A model generated the notes under the pieces. The model was given only the letters and a program-made list of their open reading frames with translations. It was not told where the DNA came from and did no database searches. Below are positions 39,361-51,091 of a stretch of DNA of 64,000 nucleotides, piece after piece. The stretch lies in assembly GCF_028769735.1 (NCBI RefSeq), contig NC_088171.1:77207216-77271215 (forward strand). The letters are read 5' to 3'. The translations under genes were made by a program, and so were the position numbers. How positions within the stretch are numbered: the stretch's first letter is position 1; each line of letters starts with the position of its first letter. The DNA comes from Zonotrichia leucophrys gambelii. Lineage: Eukaryota > Chordata > Aves > Passeriformes > Passerellidae.

Positions 39361-40481
39361 TAACTATGGCAAAATGGAGGGAATGAGTAAATGTCTAGAT
39401 CTTATATATATTTGCAAAGATTATTCATATAAAATTGTATGTTTTCTTAAATCAAAATACCCAGGGAACCCTAGAAACGATTAAATGCTTATACTTTTAT
39501 AGTATCATTAACTTCTCTGTAAAGAGAAAATAAAAAGCTAAGTTTTTAGTTAACAGGGGAGCAAATAATTTATTTGGATACTTAGTGTTTTAATATGGCT
39601 CTCCCTTCTCCTACTCCCACCTTTTCATATATTCATCCCCTCCACTACCTGTCTTCAAATTTTGAGCATCTTTTGAAATGCCTAAATACACATGAAGTCT
39701 TTTCTGGAGAGTTTGAACTACAAATTCAATATTCCACCTTTCCCAAATAATAAAGGCCTTTCGATCCATAAACTTGATCTGGGATCGATCCTTGCTTGTT
39801 CTTTGCTCATGTCAAGTGCAGCTCGTCAAACAGCAGCAGCCAACATTTGACTGGTAACCAAGCCCCAGGAGCTCTGTTTTCTGAGGAAACCTCAAGTTAG
39901 ACTATGTGCTTTCAGTCACAGCTATAGCAGCACACTTTCTATTGCTACATGCTTTCGGAATGAAAGAGAAACCTGTAGTCCAATTTGTCTGCTTACATGG
40001 TAAATGCTATTTGGAGTATGTTAGTTTCACATGGCTCTTTGTGGTTACATCCATCTTTCTGAACCACATATACAGAGCAAAGTAATGTGTAGGGCATGTC
40101 TTTTCAAATCAGCAGTTCTGCTGCAACTGTTGTAAAAAGAGGGATAAAAACTCCATTCATCGCAGTTTTGAATTTAAGTGTAGATATTGGCAAGACAGAA
40201 AACTCATTTGTAATTGAATTGAATATGGAAAAAACCTCAGATATTAGTATTTGTATTTATAATGTTCTGCTGTTTCATCAACAATACTACAAAGATCTTA
40301 GTCATGTATTAGATTGTCTGGTTTTTTGTTTTACTTTAAGATGTTAAATAGTAAAGAAATATGTATTTCTATTTGTCAAAGAATGTCACTGCAAATTAGT
40401 CTGGGGTAATCATGAAGTGTGAGATGAGTGTCAGTCTCCTTCTGCTTTCTGTCTTCACAAGATATGAACAATAGCTTCAAG
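39361..40481. other. AT-rich intronic sequence without recognised features
   Basis: No gene, RNA or transposon was recognised. Confidence 0.6.
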
Positions 40482-40489
40482 GATCCCTA
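40482..40489. repeat. Direct repeat GATCCCTA, left copy
   Basis: This octamer is repeated exactly at 41086-41093, bracketing the LTR-like element, and may be a target-site duplication. Confidence 0.55.
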
Positions 40490-41085
40490 TTGGAATATGA
40501 ATCCCAATATTACCAGGTAGATTGTGCATGGGCCAGTCTGACCCTTGCTGCTAGGCCAAAGGCGGCAGCTGTGGTGTGTCACCACAGAGACACCTTTAGC
40601 TTGCTGGAGGTTGCAGCTGGGCAGCTGAGCAAGTCCAGGCTTGTTAGGGACTCCATTTACCCCAGGAAAAAGGCTTCAGGTGAAGGTGAAGACAAAGGAG
40701 ATGGATTCTGCTGGAGGGTTTGATATCCAGAGCTTTATTCCATGATCACAGAGGTCTGAATGTCAGTAACAGCTCCAACAGAATTCCGACCACATGGCCT
40801 GATTCACCTTTTAAGCTCTCGGGGCAGGGGGAGGGGAGGGGACAGGTGAGCCACCAACCAGGTGAGAGGGGCGGGGTCTCAGGGGGGGATGACACCTAGA
40901 CAGGCCAATGACCTCTGGGCCTGAGGGGCATCCTTTGAAAGTGACGAAACACATGAGCCTTGCTGGAATGTTAAAACTGATTGACAGCCCAGCAGGGGGT
41001 GAGGGGGGAAGGGGAGGAGGGGTATTGGCACACCTGGGGAAGGGACCCGGAAGTTTAAAACAGGCTATTACAGCACACTGCAACA
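40490..41085 (-). mobile_element. Probable LTR of an endogenous retrovirus, antisense
   Basis: This is a GC-rich 596-bp block in AT-rich DNA, bracketed by the 8-bp direct repeat GATCCCTA. Read on the minus strand it begins TGTTGCAGTG and ends near ATATTCCAA. It has a TTAAAAGG TATA-like element (about 40810-40817) followed by AATAAAGC (complement of TTTATT at 40731-40736), which is the U3-R-U5 order of a retroviral LTR. The upstream part is rich in C on the minus strand, as in many avian LTRs. There are no internal retroviral genes, so if the call is right it is a solo LTR. The 8-bp repeat is longer than the 4-6 bp usual for retroviruses, so the exact ends, or the class, may be wrong; a hAT-type nonautonomous element is a weaker alternative. 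Confidence 0.62.
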
Positions 41086-41093
41086 GATCCCTA
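41086..41093. repeat. Direct repeat GATCCCTA, right copy
   Basis: Exact copy of 40482-40489. Confidence 0.55.
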
Positions 41094-42180
41094 CGAGAAA
41101 TTACCTACTCACTGATTATCTAGTTTGATTCCTGACTGAGAGCCCAATACAAATGCAAATAAACACAGTCCCTGGCTGAATAGATGCTTCCAAACATAGA
41201 GATGAGCCTCATAAACACCAATTACCCATCCTGGAAGTTCAAGATTTTTGTCCACATCTGTAACTATTCTTATGCATTTTTTTTTAAGTTCTTGGTCATG
41301 GTTCATATGGGAATGGCAGGTTTTGTGGCATTATAATAATTAGAGTGTAATTTAAAAGTTACATGTGCACTCCTCTGCAAAACAAGAAAAATATATTGTT
41401 TATCAGCTTATTCTCAAGTTCAATACGGCTAAATAAGCATGACTACTTAAAAGTATAATTAATTAATCTATTAAAATAAAGTTCTTTTAGTGGTGAGATA
41501 TTAACTATTAATTTAATTAAGGCCCACTGAATTGCCTTATAATAGACAAGATAATTTATATAAAGGCAAATTTAATAAACTTCCCTGTTCAAAAAAGAAG
41601 AGCACTCTTTTTATGTTTTAGTAGAACAGCCTGTCATGGTATCCCAGATAAGAATCTACTGTCCTAGATGAAATAATGATATTTCATGACCCTATGTCCC
41701 TGTATACAAAGAAAATCATATGAGTTAAAAATTAATTTCAGAAATAAATTTCTGCCACTTTCTTGAACAAGCATCCCTATTTTTCCTCTGAAGAATTTTT
41801 CCTTTTTTCAGTGGACATATCTTAGTGACATCTGTTTAATGCGCATGTATAGTGGGGTTAGTGATTCCCTGCTGAAATGCAGGTTAGTTCATTTTGGACT
41901 GCTAAATTAATATGAAAATAAATTTTGATTAGCAATCTCATTGCTTTCTGCTCAGAGGCTCCAATAATTTTTAAATGACCTTACAGTGCTATAGCAGTAT
42001 CTAACATAAGTTGAATGCTTCTGCTCTGAAGGAATATCTTATGACAACACCCAAAATCCACATCTAAGGCACCACAGCCAGTTCCCAGGCTCCTGTAGAC
42101 ATCTTATAGTGAGCTTAACCTCGTCTACCTACAGTTTTTGCAGATGGGCTTTTAAACTGTAACTGGACACCATGTGTGTA
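41094..42180. other. AT-rich intronic sequence with TAATTA clusters
   Basis: AATTAATTAA-type motifs cluster at about 41455-41525. No gene or transposon was recognised. Confidence 0.6.
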
Positions 42181-42460
42181 AAGGACAATGAAGCTGGTGA
42201 AGGGTCTGGAGCACAAGTGTTGTGAGGAGCAGCGGAGGGAAATTATGTTGCTCTATCTGGAGAAAAGGAAGATCAGAAGAAATCTGATTGCTCTCTACAA
42301 CTGCCTGAAAGGAGGTAGAATGTACCATGGTGGAAGTCTGTCTCTCCTCACAAGTAACAAGTCATAGGACAAGAAAAAAAGGCCACAAAGTGGCCAGGCA
42401 AGGTTTAGGTTAGATATTAAGAAAAAAATCTTCACCAAAAGGGCTGTCAAGCATTAAATT
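42181..42460 (+). mobile_element. CR1 LINE fragment, ORF2 C-terminus and start of 3'UTR
   Basis: The order of blocks follows CR1: GAAGCTGGTGAAGGGTCTGG, then the gagcagcggaggga block, then CTCTACAACTGCCTGAAAGG, then AAGTAACAAGTCATAGGACA, then GGTTTAGGTTAGATATTAAG, ending at the 'ttcacc...agcatt' block. Both ends are missing, so the usual 3' octamer tail has been lost by deletion. It is in sense orientation to the cadherin gene. Confidence 0.9.
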
Positions 42461-43867
42461 TTGCTAATGACACATTCTGCTTGAGCTAGATAAAGAAATG
42501 CCTGTGGTGAAATTTCTGAACTTTAAATGTTCTTGCATTGCAGAACACTTATTTATAGCTATTGGTGAAAACTCCATTATATGTTATTGGTTTCTACTCA
42601 GTGTCAAGGGGAGGTCACAGTCAAGAATCAGTTTGAAAATTTAGTTATTGTAATGAGTGATACATTTTTCTAAAAGTGTGCAGGATTAAAATAACATGAT
42701 TTTGTGCATAGGTACTGAAATTTTATCTTGAAGTTCTAATAACTGTATTTCATATTCAGGTTTACATAGGTTTGATTTCCCTCAAGGAATTTCTGAAATG
42801 TTGTAACAGAAATTACATCTCTAGTGTAGACCTTTTCCAATGTCTGCACTTCACTGACAAGAGGATCACTAGGAATTCATACTCAAAATTTGAAAGAGTC
42901 TTACCTTGTTTTTCTAATTCCACCAGGTACTGTGCAGTGCACTCTTCCATTCCTACAGGAACAGAAATATGTACATCATCTAAAAATATTGTCATGAACA
43001 CTTGTTTGAGAGTGTCATCTGTCAGCTCTAAGCTAAGAGTAAATATTGTAATGTCTTTTGCTTTCAGTTTAAAGTAAATATTGAATTTTCTACACCTACA
43101 GTTTTGACACTTTAAAAAAAAACTTCTCTGAACAATGGACTTAATTCTCACAGTTTTCTTTTGTGTTCAAAATATTGATATACTCTTACTGTTTTCCCAA
43201 GAGTCATTTGGAGAATAACTCAAGCCATCAGACAGCAGAACAATCTACTGCTTCTTTTAGGTTTCTGGGGACAACATTTTGATACAGTCAGAGACTTTCT
43301 GAGGGCATTGGTTCCACTAAAAACCTTGTTGCTTAGACCTTGTTTTCCATCATCGTGGAAACAATGCAGAAAGACCTTTTCTAATCAAAAGTGTACAAAG
43401 AGGAGGGGCAGAATGTTCTGTTCAATCTAGCTCATTTACTCTTAGGATTACTGATATTTGGTGGTATATCATCCCTCTTATATATCCTTATGCAATTTTT
43501 GGCATCCACTTCCAGGAGACTTTGTGGAGCAGGCTTTTCAGGGCCCAAGATGGATTGGTCACTCAACAGGAATAGTGTTCTGGCACTGTATTTTCTTTGT
43601 TTGATATCTACCAATACTTTCTCTCCCAGCATTCATCATATAGTTAAAAAGGACAGGCATAAGAGGCAGCAAACTGGGAAAAAAAGATTGCCTGATGTTC
43701 TAACCTTGTTTTTCTTCTCCTGTGAGATGAACCATGTGTTTTGGAGATTGAGTTCGACTACTGTACTGTGTTCCTTTTGTTAGTAGACATGCTTTTATTT
43801 ACGTGTGTATATATTTTTAATCTTTCATCTGTAAATACACAAACATGTTTTTCCACTTAAAACATAA
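42461..43867. other. AT-rich intronic sequence without recognised transposons
   Basis: Open frames of 101-130 codons occur (for example 43391-43783 on the + strand), with hydrophobic stretches but no family resemblance or splice context that I can support. Confidence 0.55.
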
Positions 43868-44434
43868 TGATATCTTCATCTGGTCTAAGCCTGGTAGACA
43901 GCTCAGCCACACACAGCCTCTTACTCTCTCCCCACACAATGCAATGGGGGAGAGAAAAGAAGTGGTGCAACTGAGATAAAGACATTTTAATAGGGAAGGT
44001 AAAAGTAATGTACACAAGCAAATGAAAGCAAGGTCTTGATTCACCACTTCCCATGGGCAGGCAGTAGTTCAGCTCTCCCCAGGAAAGCAGAGCTCCACCA
44101 CACATTACAGTGGCCAGGGACAACAAGTGCCACAACTCTGAGTGCCCTTTCTTTCTCCTTCTTCTCCCCACTTTTATGCTGATTGTGATTTCATGTGATA
44201 TGGGATGTCCCTTGGGTCAGCTCTTCCAGCTGTGTTCCTTCTGAGCTCCTTGTACACCCTGAGCCTTGTCAATGGTGGAATGGTGTGAGAAGCAGAAAAG
44301 TCCATGTTGCTGTAAGCCCTCCTTGACAAGGCTAAAACATCCCTGTGTCATCAGCACTGTTTGTGTCACAAATCCAAAACAGCACCATAAGAGCTGCTAT
44401 GGAGAAAATTATCTATCCCAGTCAAGATCAGCAC
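43868..44434 (-). mobile_element. ERVL-type LTR, antisense solo LTR
   Basis: On the minus strand this starts TGTGCTGATCTTGACTGGGA and follows the layout of a widespread avian ERVL LTR: an AATTTTCTCCAT block, TTTTGGATTTGTGACACAAA, a GCTGACCCAA block, and an ATTAAAATGTCTTTATCTC polyadenylation region (about 43975-43994 on the + strand), with the GGGGAGAGAGTAAG block toward the 3' end. It is about 570 bp. No retroviral genes adjoin it, so it is probably a solo LTR. The left boundary is approximate and I did not find a convincing 5-bp duplication. Confidence 0.75.
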
Positions 44435-46979
44435 ACAGGTGAAGCACTGTTTTAATTTGTGTTACCTGACTGAAAGTCCTGAACTGAAAGCAGTGAGACA
44501 GCCATAATCATGTAGGATAGATTCTGTCACCACATCTTTTACGGTCTTTCTCTTAGATATAAAATTGTTCTTTGTTCACCATTTAAAGTCTTTGCTTTTA
44601 CTTTCTATTAGACATTGGAAAAGGTTCCTAATCTTAATGTTTGTTAGGCTTGGCTTTTCATACTTCCAGGCATTCATATATTTTCAGAGGCATTGAGGGC
44701 TGTAAGGAGTTTGCTCTATTTTATAGGTCTAAAATACCATGCTGTATCTATTAGAAAAAGTTAAAGATCTTGATATGAGGAAAACATTACATTGCAAGTG
44801 CCTGTAAAATGTCTGTTTTTCTAGAGTAGAGCTATTTTTATAAACATGTGTTTATCTCTGTGTCTTTGAACTTTAAACAAGGGAGATATGAACCAATAAT
44901 TTAAGTTCTCTGTTTTTAAACATAGAAAGCTTATTCATCCAAACAAAGTTTGAAAATTACATGTGTGATAAAATGTGTTTAACTTTAGGGAAAGGGAATG
45001 AATAAAATTTCACCCTAAAGCAAATAATACATTACTGTAATTTTTAGCTCAGCTGGGATGAGAATCAGGACACAGACTGAGAAGATTAATGCACTAGATT
45101 GTTAAAAGGCTCTGCCCCAGTCCACATGTTGACAATCCTTTCACAGATCAATCTTTATTGTTGTGAAAAAAAAAAAGGCGGTGACTTTATTGTCTTTAAT
45201 TCAGGTAACAGGTGTCCTTTTTCTAGACAAGAGGTTATTATTTATATATGTAGTTCTAGAAGAAAGAATCACCAAGGCATTGAAAAAAATTCTCCCCACA
45301 CACACCCTTGAAATTTTGACTAGAGAAATGAAATCAAGATACAGAACCAGGCATTAAGTTGAACTTCACACAGGCGTCCAAATTCATACTTATCTCTCCT
45401 TCTTGATCCACATTTCCCTTTTCCAGTTTAATTTTCCCTTTTGTAAACTGTTATGGACATTGCTATAGTTGAGGATAATAATTTCAGAAATGCAGTTAGA
45501 GATGACAATGGAAATGTGCAGTGGTAGTGAAAACGAGGCAAAGTATCATTGAGGTTCTCTTCCAGGGGCTGTTATCTACTGATTTGGTAATGGTAAAATG
45601 TCTGCTTATGGTTGATGATATACTGGTTAAATATATTTTTAAAGGACCTAATTTCTTGAAGTTCTGATTCATGTTGTTTTAGTTTTTTGGCTTATTAGTT
45701 AAGGTTTTTTCCGATATATTGTGTTAATAATGTTATTGTTTTAATAATAAGCTTCATTGAGGTCACATTTTTGCCTTTCATATTTGATATTTTATACTAA
45801 TTCACATTAGAGTGGACAAGACCAGTTGCAGTAAACATGTGAAAAGGAAACTACAAATATAGAACTGATTGAGGATATTGTTTTCTTTTATATATTTTTT
45901 ATTAATAAGTTTATTTTATTTTGTAATTCTTACAAGTCCTGTGATTTAAAAACATAGTTACTCTCAGAATTCATGTATAATCTACATTAGGCCAATAAAT
46001 ATGTATGCATCTGGTTTCCCATCAGTCTCATCTCTTAGAACAATGCATACATTTTCAGTGACAATTTGAAGAAATGTGTCTGATAATACCTTGTCTTGTA
46101 ATAAACCATACAGAACAAAAAACTGGTATGATGACAATGATTTGCCAAAGAATATGTATAAAGAAAATGCTCCTCAAGAAGTCTTAACCAGAAAAAAAGA
46201 ATCCCTCTGCAGTTGAGATGCCTCTCAAGAAAAACTGAACAAAAACTTTATGAAATTAACAAAACCTCCATATCTATTAGCCATATACATGAACAAAGAA
46301 GCACAATATATATATAAACCAATTTTGCACCAGTTTTACAGTGATAACCACCAAGATGACATTTAGCGACTGTTATAATTCAGTTCATATCTGACAAGAA
46401 AGGGAAAAAGAAATTACTTTCAGAAAACATCAAGAAACTTGTGATCTATACAGGAAATTCAACATTTGCCAGTTGTGTCTTCTCTGTTTGCATATTTTTC
46501 TTTTGAATATTCAACTTTGCCGCCTTCCCACCATCAGTGCCTGTGCAAGTGGGGAACGTGAAGTCTTGCAATAAATTTAGTCCGTTTCCCTTGGTGGTGT
46601 CCATCTTTTCTGAATGTGCTCTGGAGTGTGTTTTCATTCCCTTGCCAACTATGTCAAGCCCAGGAGCAGCAGCAGAATCACTACAAATAGGCTTTCTCTG
46701 GTCCCTAAGACTGAAGATAGGCTCTGATCAAACTCAGTAACCAGCAAATTCACTCCTTTCTAACTGCCTTTATGAGTTGCCATCATATTTCTACAATTAA
46801 CATTTAGGAGAGACTATAACCAGAGTTCCTGTGACTCTGGGACTGTATTTCCAGTAGAGGATTCTGTTTATTTTTTTTTTTTTTATTTTTTTAAACTTAT
46901 CTTTGCCTACACTTACATACTGTAACTTGATTTGTGAATGATAGTAAGAGTTAGTTGTTTGGTTTGGTTTTTTATAAGA
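44435..46979. other. AT-rich intronic sequence without recognised features
   Basis: Only a T-rich run at 46869-46891 was noted. Confidence 0.6.
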
Positions 46980-46984
46980 ATTAG

Positions 46985-47217
46985 ATTAGTCATCATGTAT
47001 CAGCCTGGTCTGTGCCTGTCCCCAGGTCCAAGGAGGTGCCAAGGCCTGGCACTGGGGCTGCTCCAGTGTCCCTGTTTGGGGTGGAACAGGCTGTGGCTGC
47101 CAGGCCCTGCCATCACCAGCCTAGGACCCTCTCCTGTCACCCGGCCTCTAGAAGCTGCCAGCCCCTCTGGTGCCCTGACAGTGTTGCAAGTGCTGCTTGT
47201 CAACAAACTTTTGTAAG
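46985..47217. other. Short GC-rich block of unknown origin
   Basis: About 230 bp is GC-rich between AT-rich flanks, followed shortly by a poly-A run at 47283-47301. Open frames on both strands are proline-rich and compositional. It could be a retrocopy fragment with a poly-A tail displaced by about 65 bp, or a piece of an LTR. I do not recognise it. Confidence 0.5.
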
Positions 47218-47282
47218 GTGGATGTTTTTCTTCACATTTTAAAAATAATTTTTAGAATCCATCCCTCAGTCAAAAAAGAAAC

Positions 47283-47301
47283 AAAAAAAAAAAAAAAAAA
47301 A
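47283..47301. repeat. Poly-A tract
   Basis: About 19 consecutive A residues. Confidence 0.9.
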
Positions 47302-50300
47302 CCCCAGAGCTTTTCAAATTTGCAGTCAGTACATTCCTTATGAAATATTTTAAGCATTAGGTAAAGCCCCTGAAAATTCTCGTGCTAGAAGAGGCAGAAG
47401 CAGATCTGTGTTCACTGCCCATTGCAGAGGAGTAAAGCTGTCTGCAGTCTATAATTTAGGTCCCTGAGGGTGTGTTTTTTTTTCTTTTCACATAGTTTTG
47501 TCTTGTTTTTCTCTTGTTACACTCTTCAGGATAAAAGCATAAATATAATTAAAAAATTCATGACCATGATTCAATGTTAAAGTACTCTAAAGCTGCTGAT
47601 CCTCTTTCTATTTCCTTAGCAGGCCCTTATTTCCTTCCTATTTCCTTATCTAAGTCTCAGTAGTTCTGTTACATAGAATTTTCAAAACATGCTTATGATG
47701 TTTTCAAGGAAAGGTTCAACTCTATCTGTAACACTAGAAAAGGTGCAAGAGTAGAAATCTGTCTGGAATTTGGTGAAGTACTTGTAGTCCCAGAAGCAGA
47801 TATAGCTATCATGGGAGCAATCCTAAGGGAAGTGGGTAGATTAAATGAGATTTTATTCTCTCCCAAACTCTTCTTTCAAGAAATACATTTTAGATCAATA
47901 GATTGCATCTACAATGTCCAAATAGAAAATGCAACAATTCCCTGTATATCTAATCACTATGCCAGTTAGACTTCACTTTACTTGAATTGAAGATGAAAAT
48001 ACAGTGAGGGACTTCAGAAGTTTAGACTGTTTCTTCCTCAGAAATCTCTCTTATGATGAGGTTTTCTTTTCCTCTATTTTCTTTGTCTTCAACTTGAAAT
48101 GGCAACTGCAAGTATCGCAGCGTGGAACCTTTCACTTCAATGGATGTCCCAAGTCTAGGCTTTAATCCAATTAATATCACTTCTGATTAAAAGTTACATT
48201 CATGGCAAAATGGATCTGTAAAGATCATCTACAAAAATAACTGCATCAGTGAAATACATATGTGTGTTTATTTGTGTAATCCTTAACCTTTGCTAAAATA
48301 TTCTTCTGTGCTTTAAAGAGGAATCCTTTATTTTGAAAGGGGACACCGTTTCTGGTTTACTTTGCCCTTTTGAAGAGAATACAAAAAAGAATACTGCTTT
48401 AAATTAGGCAAATTAAAGAAAGTTTTAAGTTTTTCAACACAACTTTGCACTCCTGTATAATCATGCTTCTGGATTTTTCCTTATAATCCTCTGTTTTAGT
48501 AAGTAGATTAGATTTGTTTCAGATCTGATACAGTCCCCAAGAGATTCTCAATAATCCTGATAATATATATTAACTATTGCATTTTCTGATTCTGAAAAAA
48601 AAAAATTGATGTATTTTACATCAATTTTTTAAAGTACTCAATTTTTTTCTTCTAACCTCATATTTTTGTAATGCAGTACATTGTCCAAGAGTTTCAAAAT
48701 GCTCTGGTAAACAGCAGTTGCAATGTATGCTGAGCTATTAGAAATAATACAATTCATTAAAAAATGTTATAACACATATCACACCATCTTCTTGTTCAGC
48801 TAATATCCCATTGATTCAGGAAACTAAGAGTGAGTAAAACATAATATGAAGCACTTGTAGTACAAATTAATTTGACTTGTGTAGCAGTTTTTAAAATTCT
48901 TTTTCTTTACATAGGTTTTGGATAGTCATCATTCTTTTAAATTCTGTATTTCTGTTTTTTCTTGAGGTGGAACCTTCTTTTTTGCTGATAGTTTTTCCAT
49001 TATAAAGATCTTGCAAATGAATTCTTAATTTGGAGTGCTGAAAAAATATTAAGCAAATATACCTAAAATCAGCATCTGTTAATTTTAATAAATTTTGAAA
49101 CATCCATTTCTGGTGTTGCTTCTTTTCAGAGAAGAGCAGATATGAAATAATTAAAAAAAAAAAAAAAAGAAAATTTAAATATAGTTGCATAGTCTGTGAC
49201 TTTTTGCTGCAGGGTGAAAAGAGGGTGATACATATTTACCATCCATGTGTTTATCTTAGGATGCATTATTCTTTAAGGATATGAAGAGTTATAAATTCTG
49301 GTTTCTCATAGGAATGGCCTCCTGGTATAGGAACTTGTTTGGGTTTATATGTTCCCTTGTTTGGGAACTTTGTAGTATTTATATATCAGATACATATTAC
49401 CACCAAAACAAGCATGAGATACATGGAACTGACTCTTTTTCTGGACCAGCTAACCACACAAGAGGTGAAATGCCCACAAATATATTTCCTTTGAAAGTGG
49501 ATTATTCTGACTTCACAGGAATTTTGTCCACCTGGCAAGACTTTAGGAATGCCCTAACTTCCACAAACATCTTTTGTAGGTGATCTACTGTATTCATCAT
49601 GTACTGCATTTAGTTGCCTGTAAAATCTAGTAAGAATTTTTTTTCTTCTTGATTAATTTTCAATTAATAATACAACTAACAGATGTTGCCAAATGACAGC
49701 CACAATGCTGTGGTATTTTAAATTTTTTCTTCTTTTCATTCTGAAGATCCTTTCTGATGGAAATACTCAGGGTGAATTTCAAGGCCTTGAAATTAAAAAT
49801 TATTCATGTAGCTGCTGACACATGTTCCTAGGTAGAAGCAGAATAACAAATCAAAATGAAATGTCCTTTACATTTTCTCCTAAATCAGCCATTTTACTGA
49901 AAAGATTCTAAATTATAACTAAAATTTCATTTTTGGTAGGGCTGTACTACATGGGAAGAACATAAAAATAGGTTAAAAAGTAGCATTAGTTTTAAATTCA
50001 TGTAGGTTTAAGATTTTTTAATCTACCTTACACTTTATCTGCATTACTATCTATCTTTTATCGATTGTTAGGAATCTTGTACCATTCATTTTGTGACAAA
50101 TAGCGTCTCCTTGTAGATCATGAGTTGAAATACTCATTGGTGCAAATATGGAGAGGAAAATATTTTTTTATTACAGGATGTAGGACTTGTAAGAATATCC
50201 AGACACATGCCTTTTGCAGTACTTGCAACTTTTGTGGTACTTTTAAAACCCAGCCAATGATGTTGGCTGTGCTGCAAGCTGCCTGTGGCTCAAAAGAATA

Positions 50301-50990
50301 TCAGAGTACCTGTCTCCAAGAGTGCCATAGTTATCTCAATTCACTTTATATCTGGGACTTTCTTTAGGGCTCACTTAATTTACATACACATAAGGACAGT
50401 CCACCGCATTCCAACCAGTCAGTGTCCCCTGACCACATCTGTACTTCCTGTCCTCAGGAGCAAGCAGGATCTGGGGACAGAGGCTTGTGAAAGGACCAAC
50501 CAGCCTTTGAACTGGTGTTCCCTGCAGCTGTGGGCTTTTGTGGACATTCTCTGCTTTCAGGACCCTGCCTGGTACAGAGTCAACAGAAAATCAGAAAAAG
50601 GCCTTGATGGCATTTTTCTTTTCGACCAGTCAAAGTGGAAAGAAGCAGGTCATGTTCAGATCATCAGTCTTAAAGATCTTAAGATCATTAATATTAAAGG
50701 TCTCCCAACCTACATGATTCTTTCACTCCATGTTAGCATTTGTTTGTGCTGGCCAGTTTCTTATAACATGGACACTGAAGCTTTCAGCATACATCTGCCT
50801 TTCAGCATACATCAAATGGCGAGGGAGTCTGTCTGAGCATCACTGGTCCTCATATCCATGGTAAAAAGGGTCTTCTCTCCAGTGATAATCTTCACAGTGC
50901 CTGTGCAGCACTGTAATGTCATCTGGTTCCATAGCAAGGTCTTCTGATTTCCAGTCCAAATCAGTTTCATATAGATTTAATTTCATAGCA
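47302..50990. other. AT-rich intronic sequence with a perfect hairpin
   Basis: It holds the inverted repeat at 48600-48630, an A run at 49153-49168, and the longest open frame of the window (50285-50836, 183 codons), which resembles no protein I know. Its part at about 50667-50725 (AAAGGTCTCCCAACCTACAT then GATTCTTTCA) looks like a decayed CR1 3' tail. Confidence 0.5.
48600..48630. repeat. Perfect 14-bp inverted repeat with 3-base loop
   Basis: The arm AAAAAATTGATGTA (48600-48613) is followed by TTT and then its exact complement TACATCAATTTTTT (48617-48630). It would form a stable AT-rich cruciform or RNA hairpin. No function is known. Confidence 0.85.
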
Positions 50991-51037
50991 ATGGATGGAT
51001 GGATGGATGGATGGATGGATGGATGGATGGATGGATG

Positions 51038-51089
<52 letters not shown>
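50991..51089. repeat. Compound tetranucleotide microsatellite (GGAT)n(GATA)n
   Basis: About 12 units of GGAT (50991-51040) pass directly into about 12 units of GATA (51040-51089) with no interruption. The antisense reading frame through it encodes a serine-isoleucine-rich repeat that is compositional only. Confidence 0.97.

Positions 51090-51091
<2 letters not shown>

Noticed and set aside
43391..43783. 130-codon open frame
   Set aside because: No resemblance to a known protein; likely chance in T-rich sequence.
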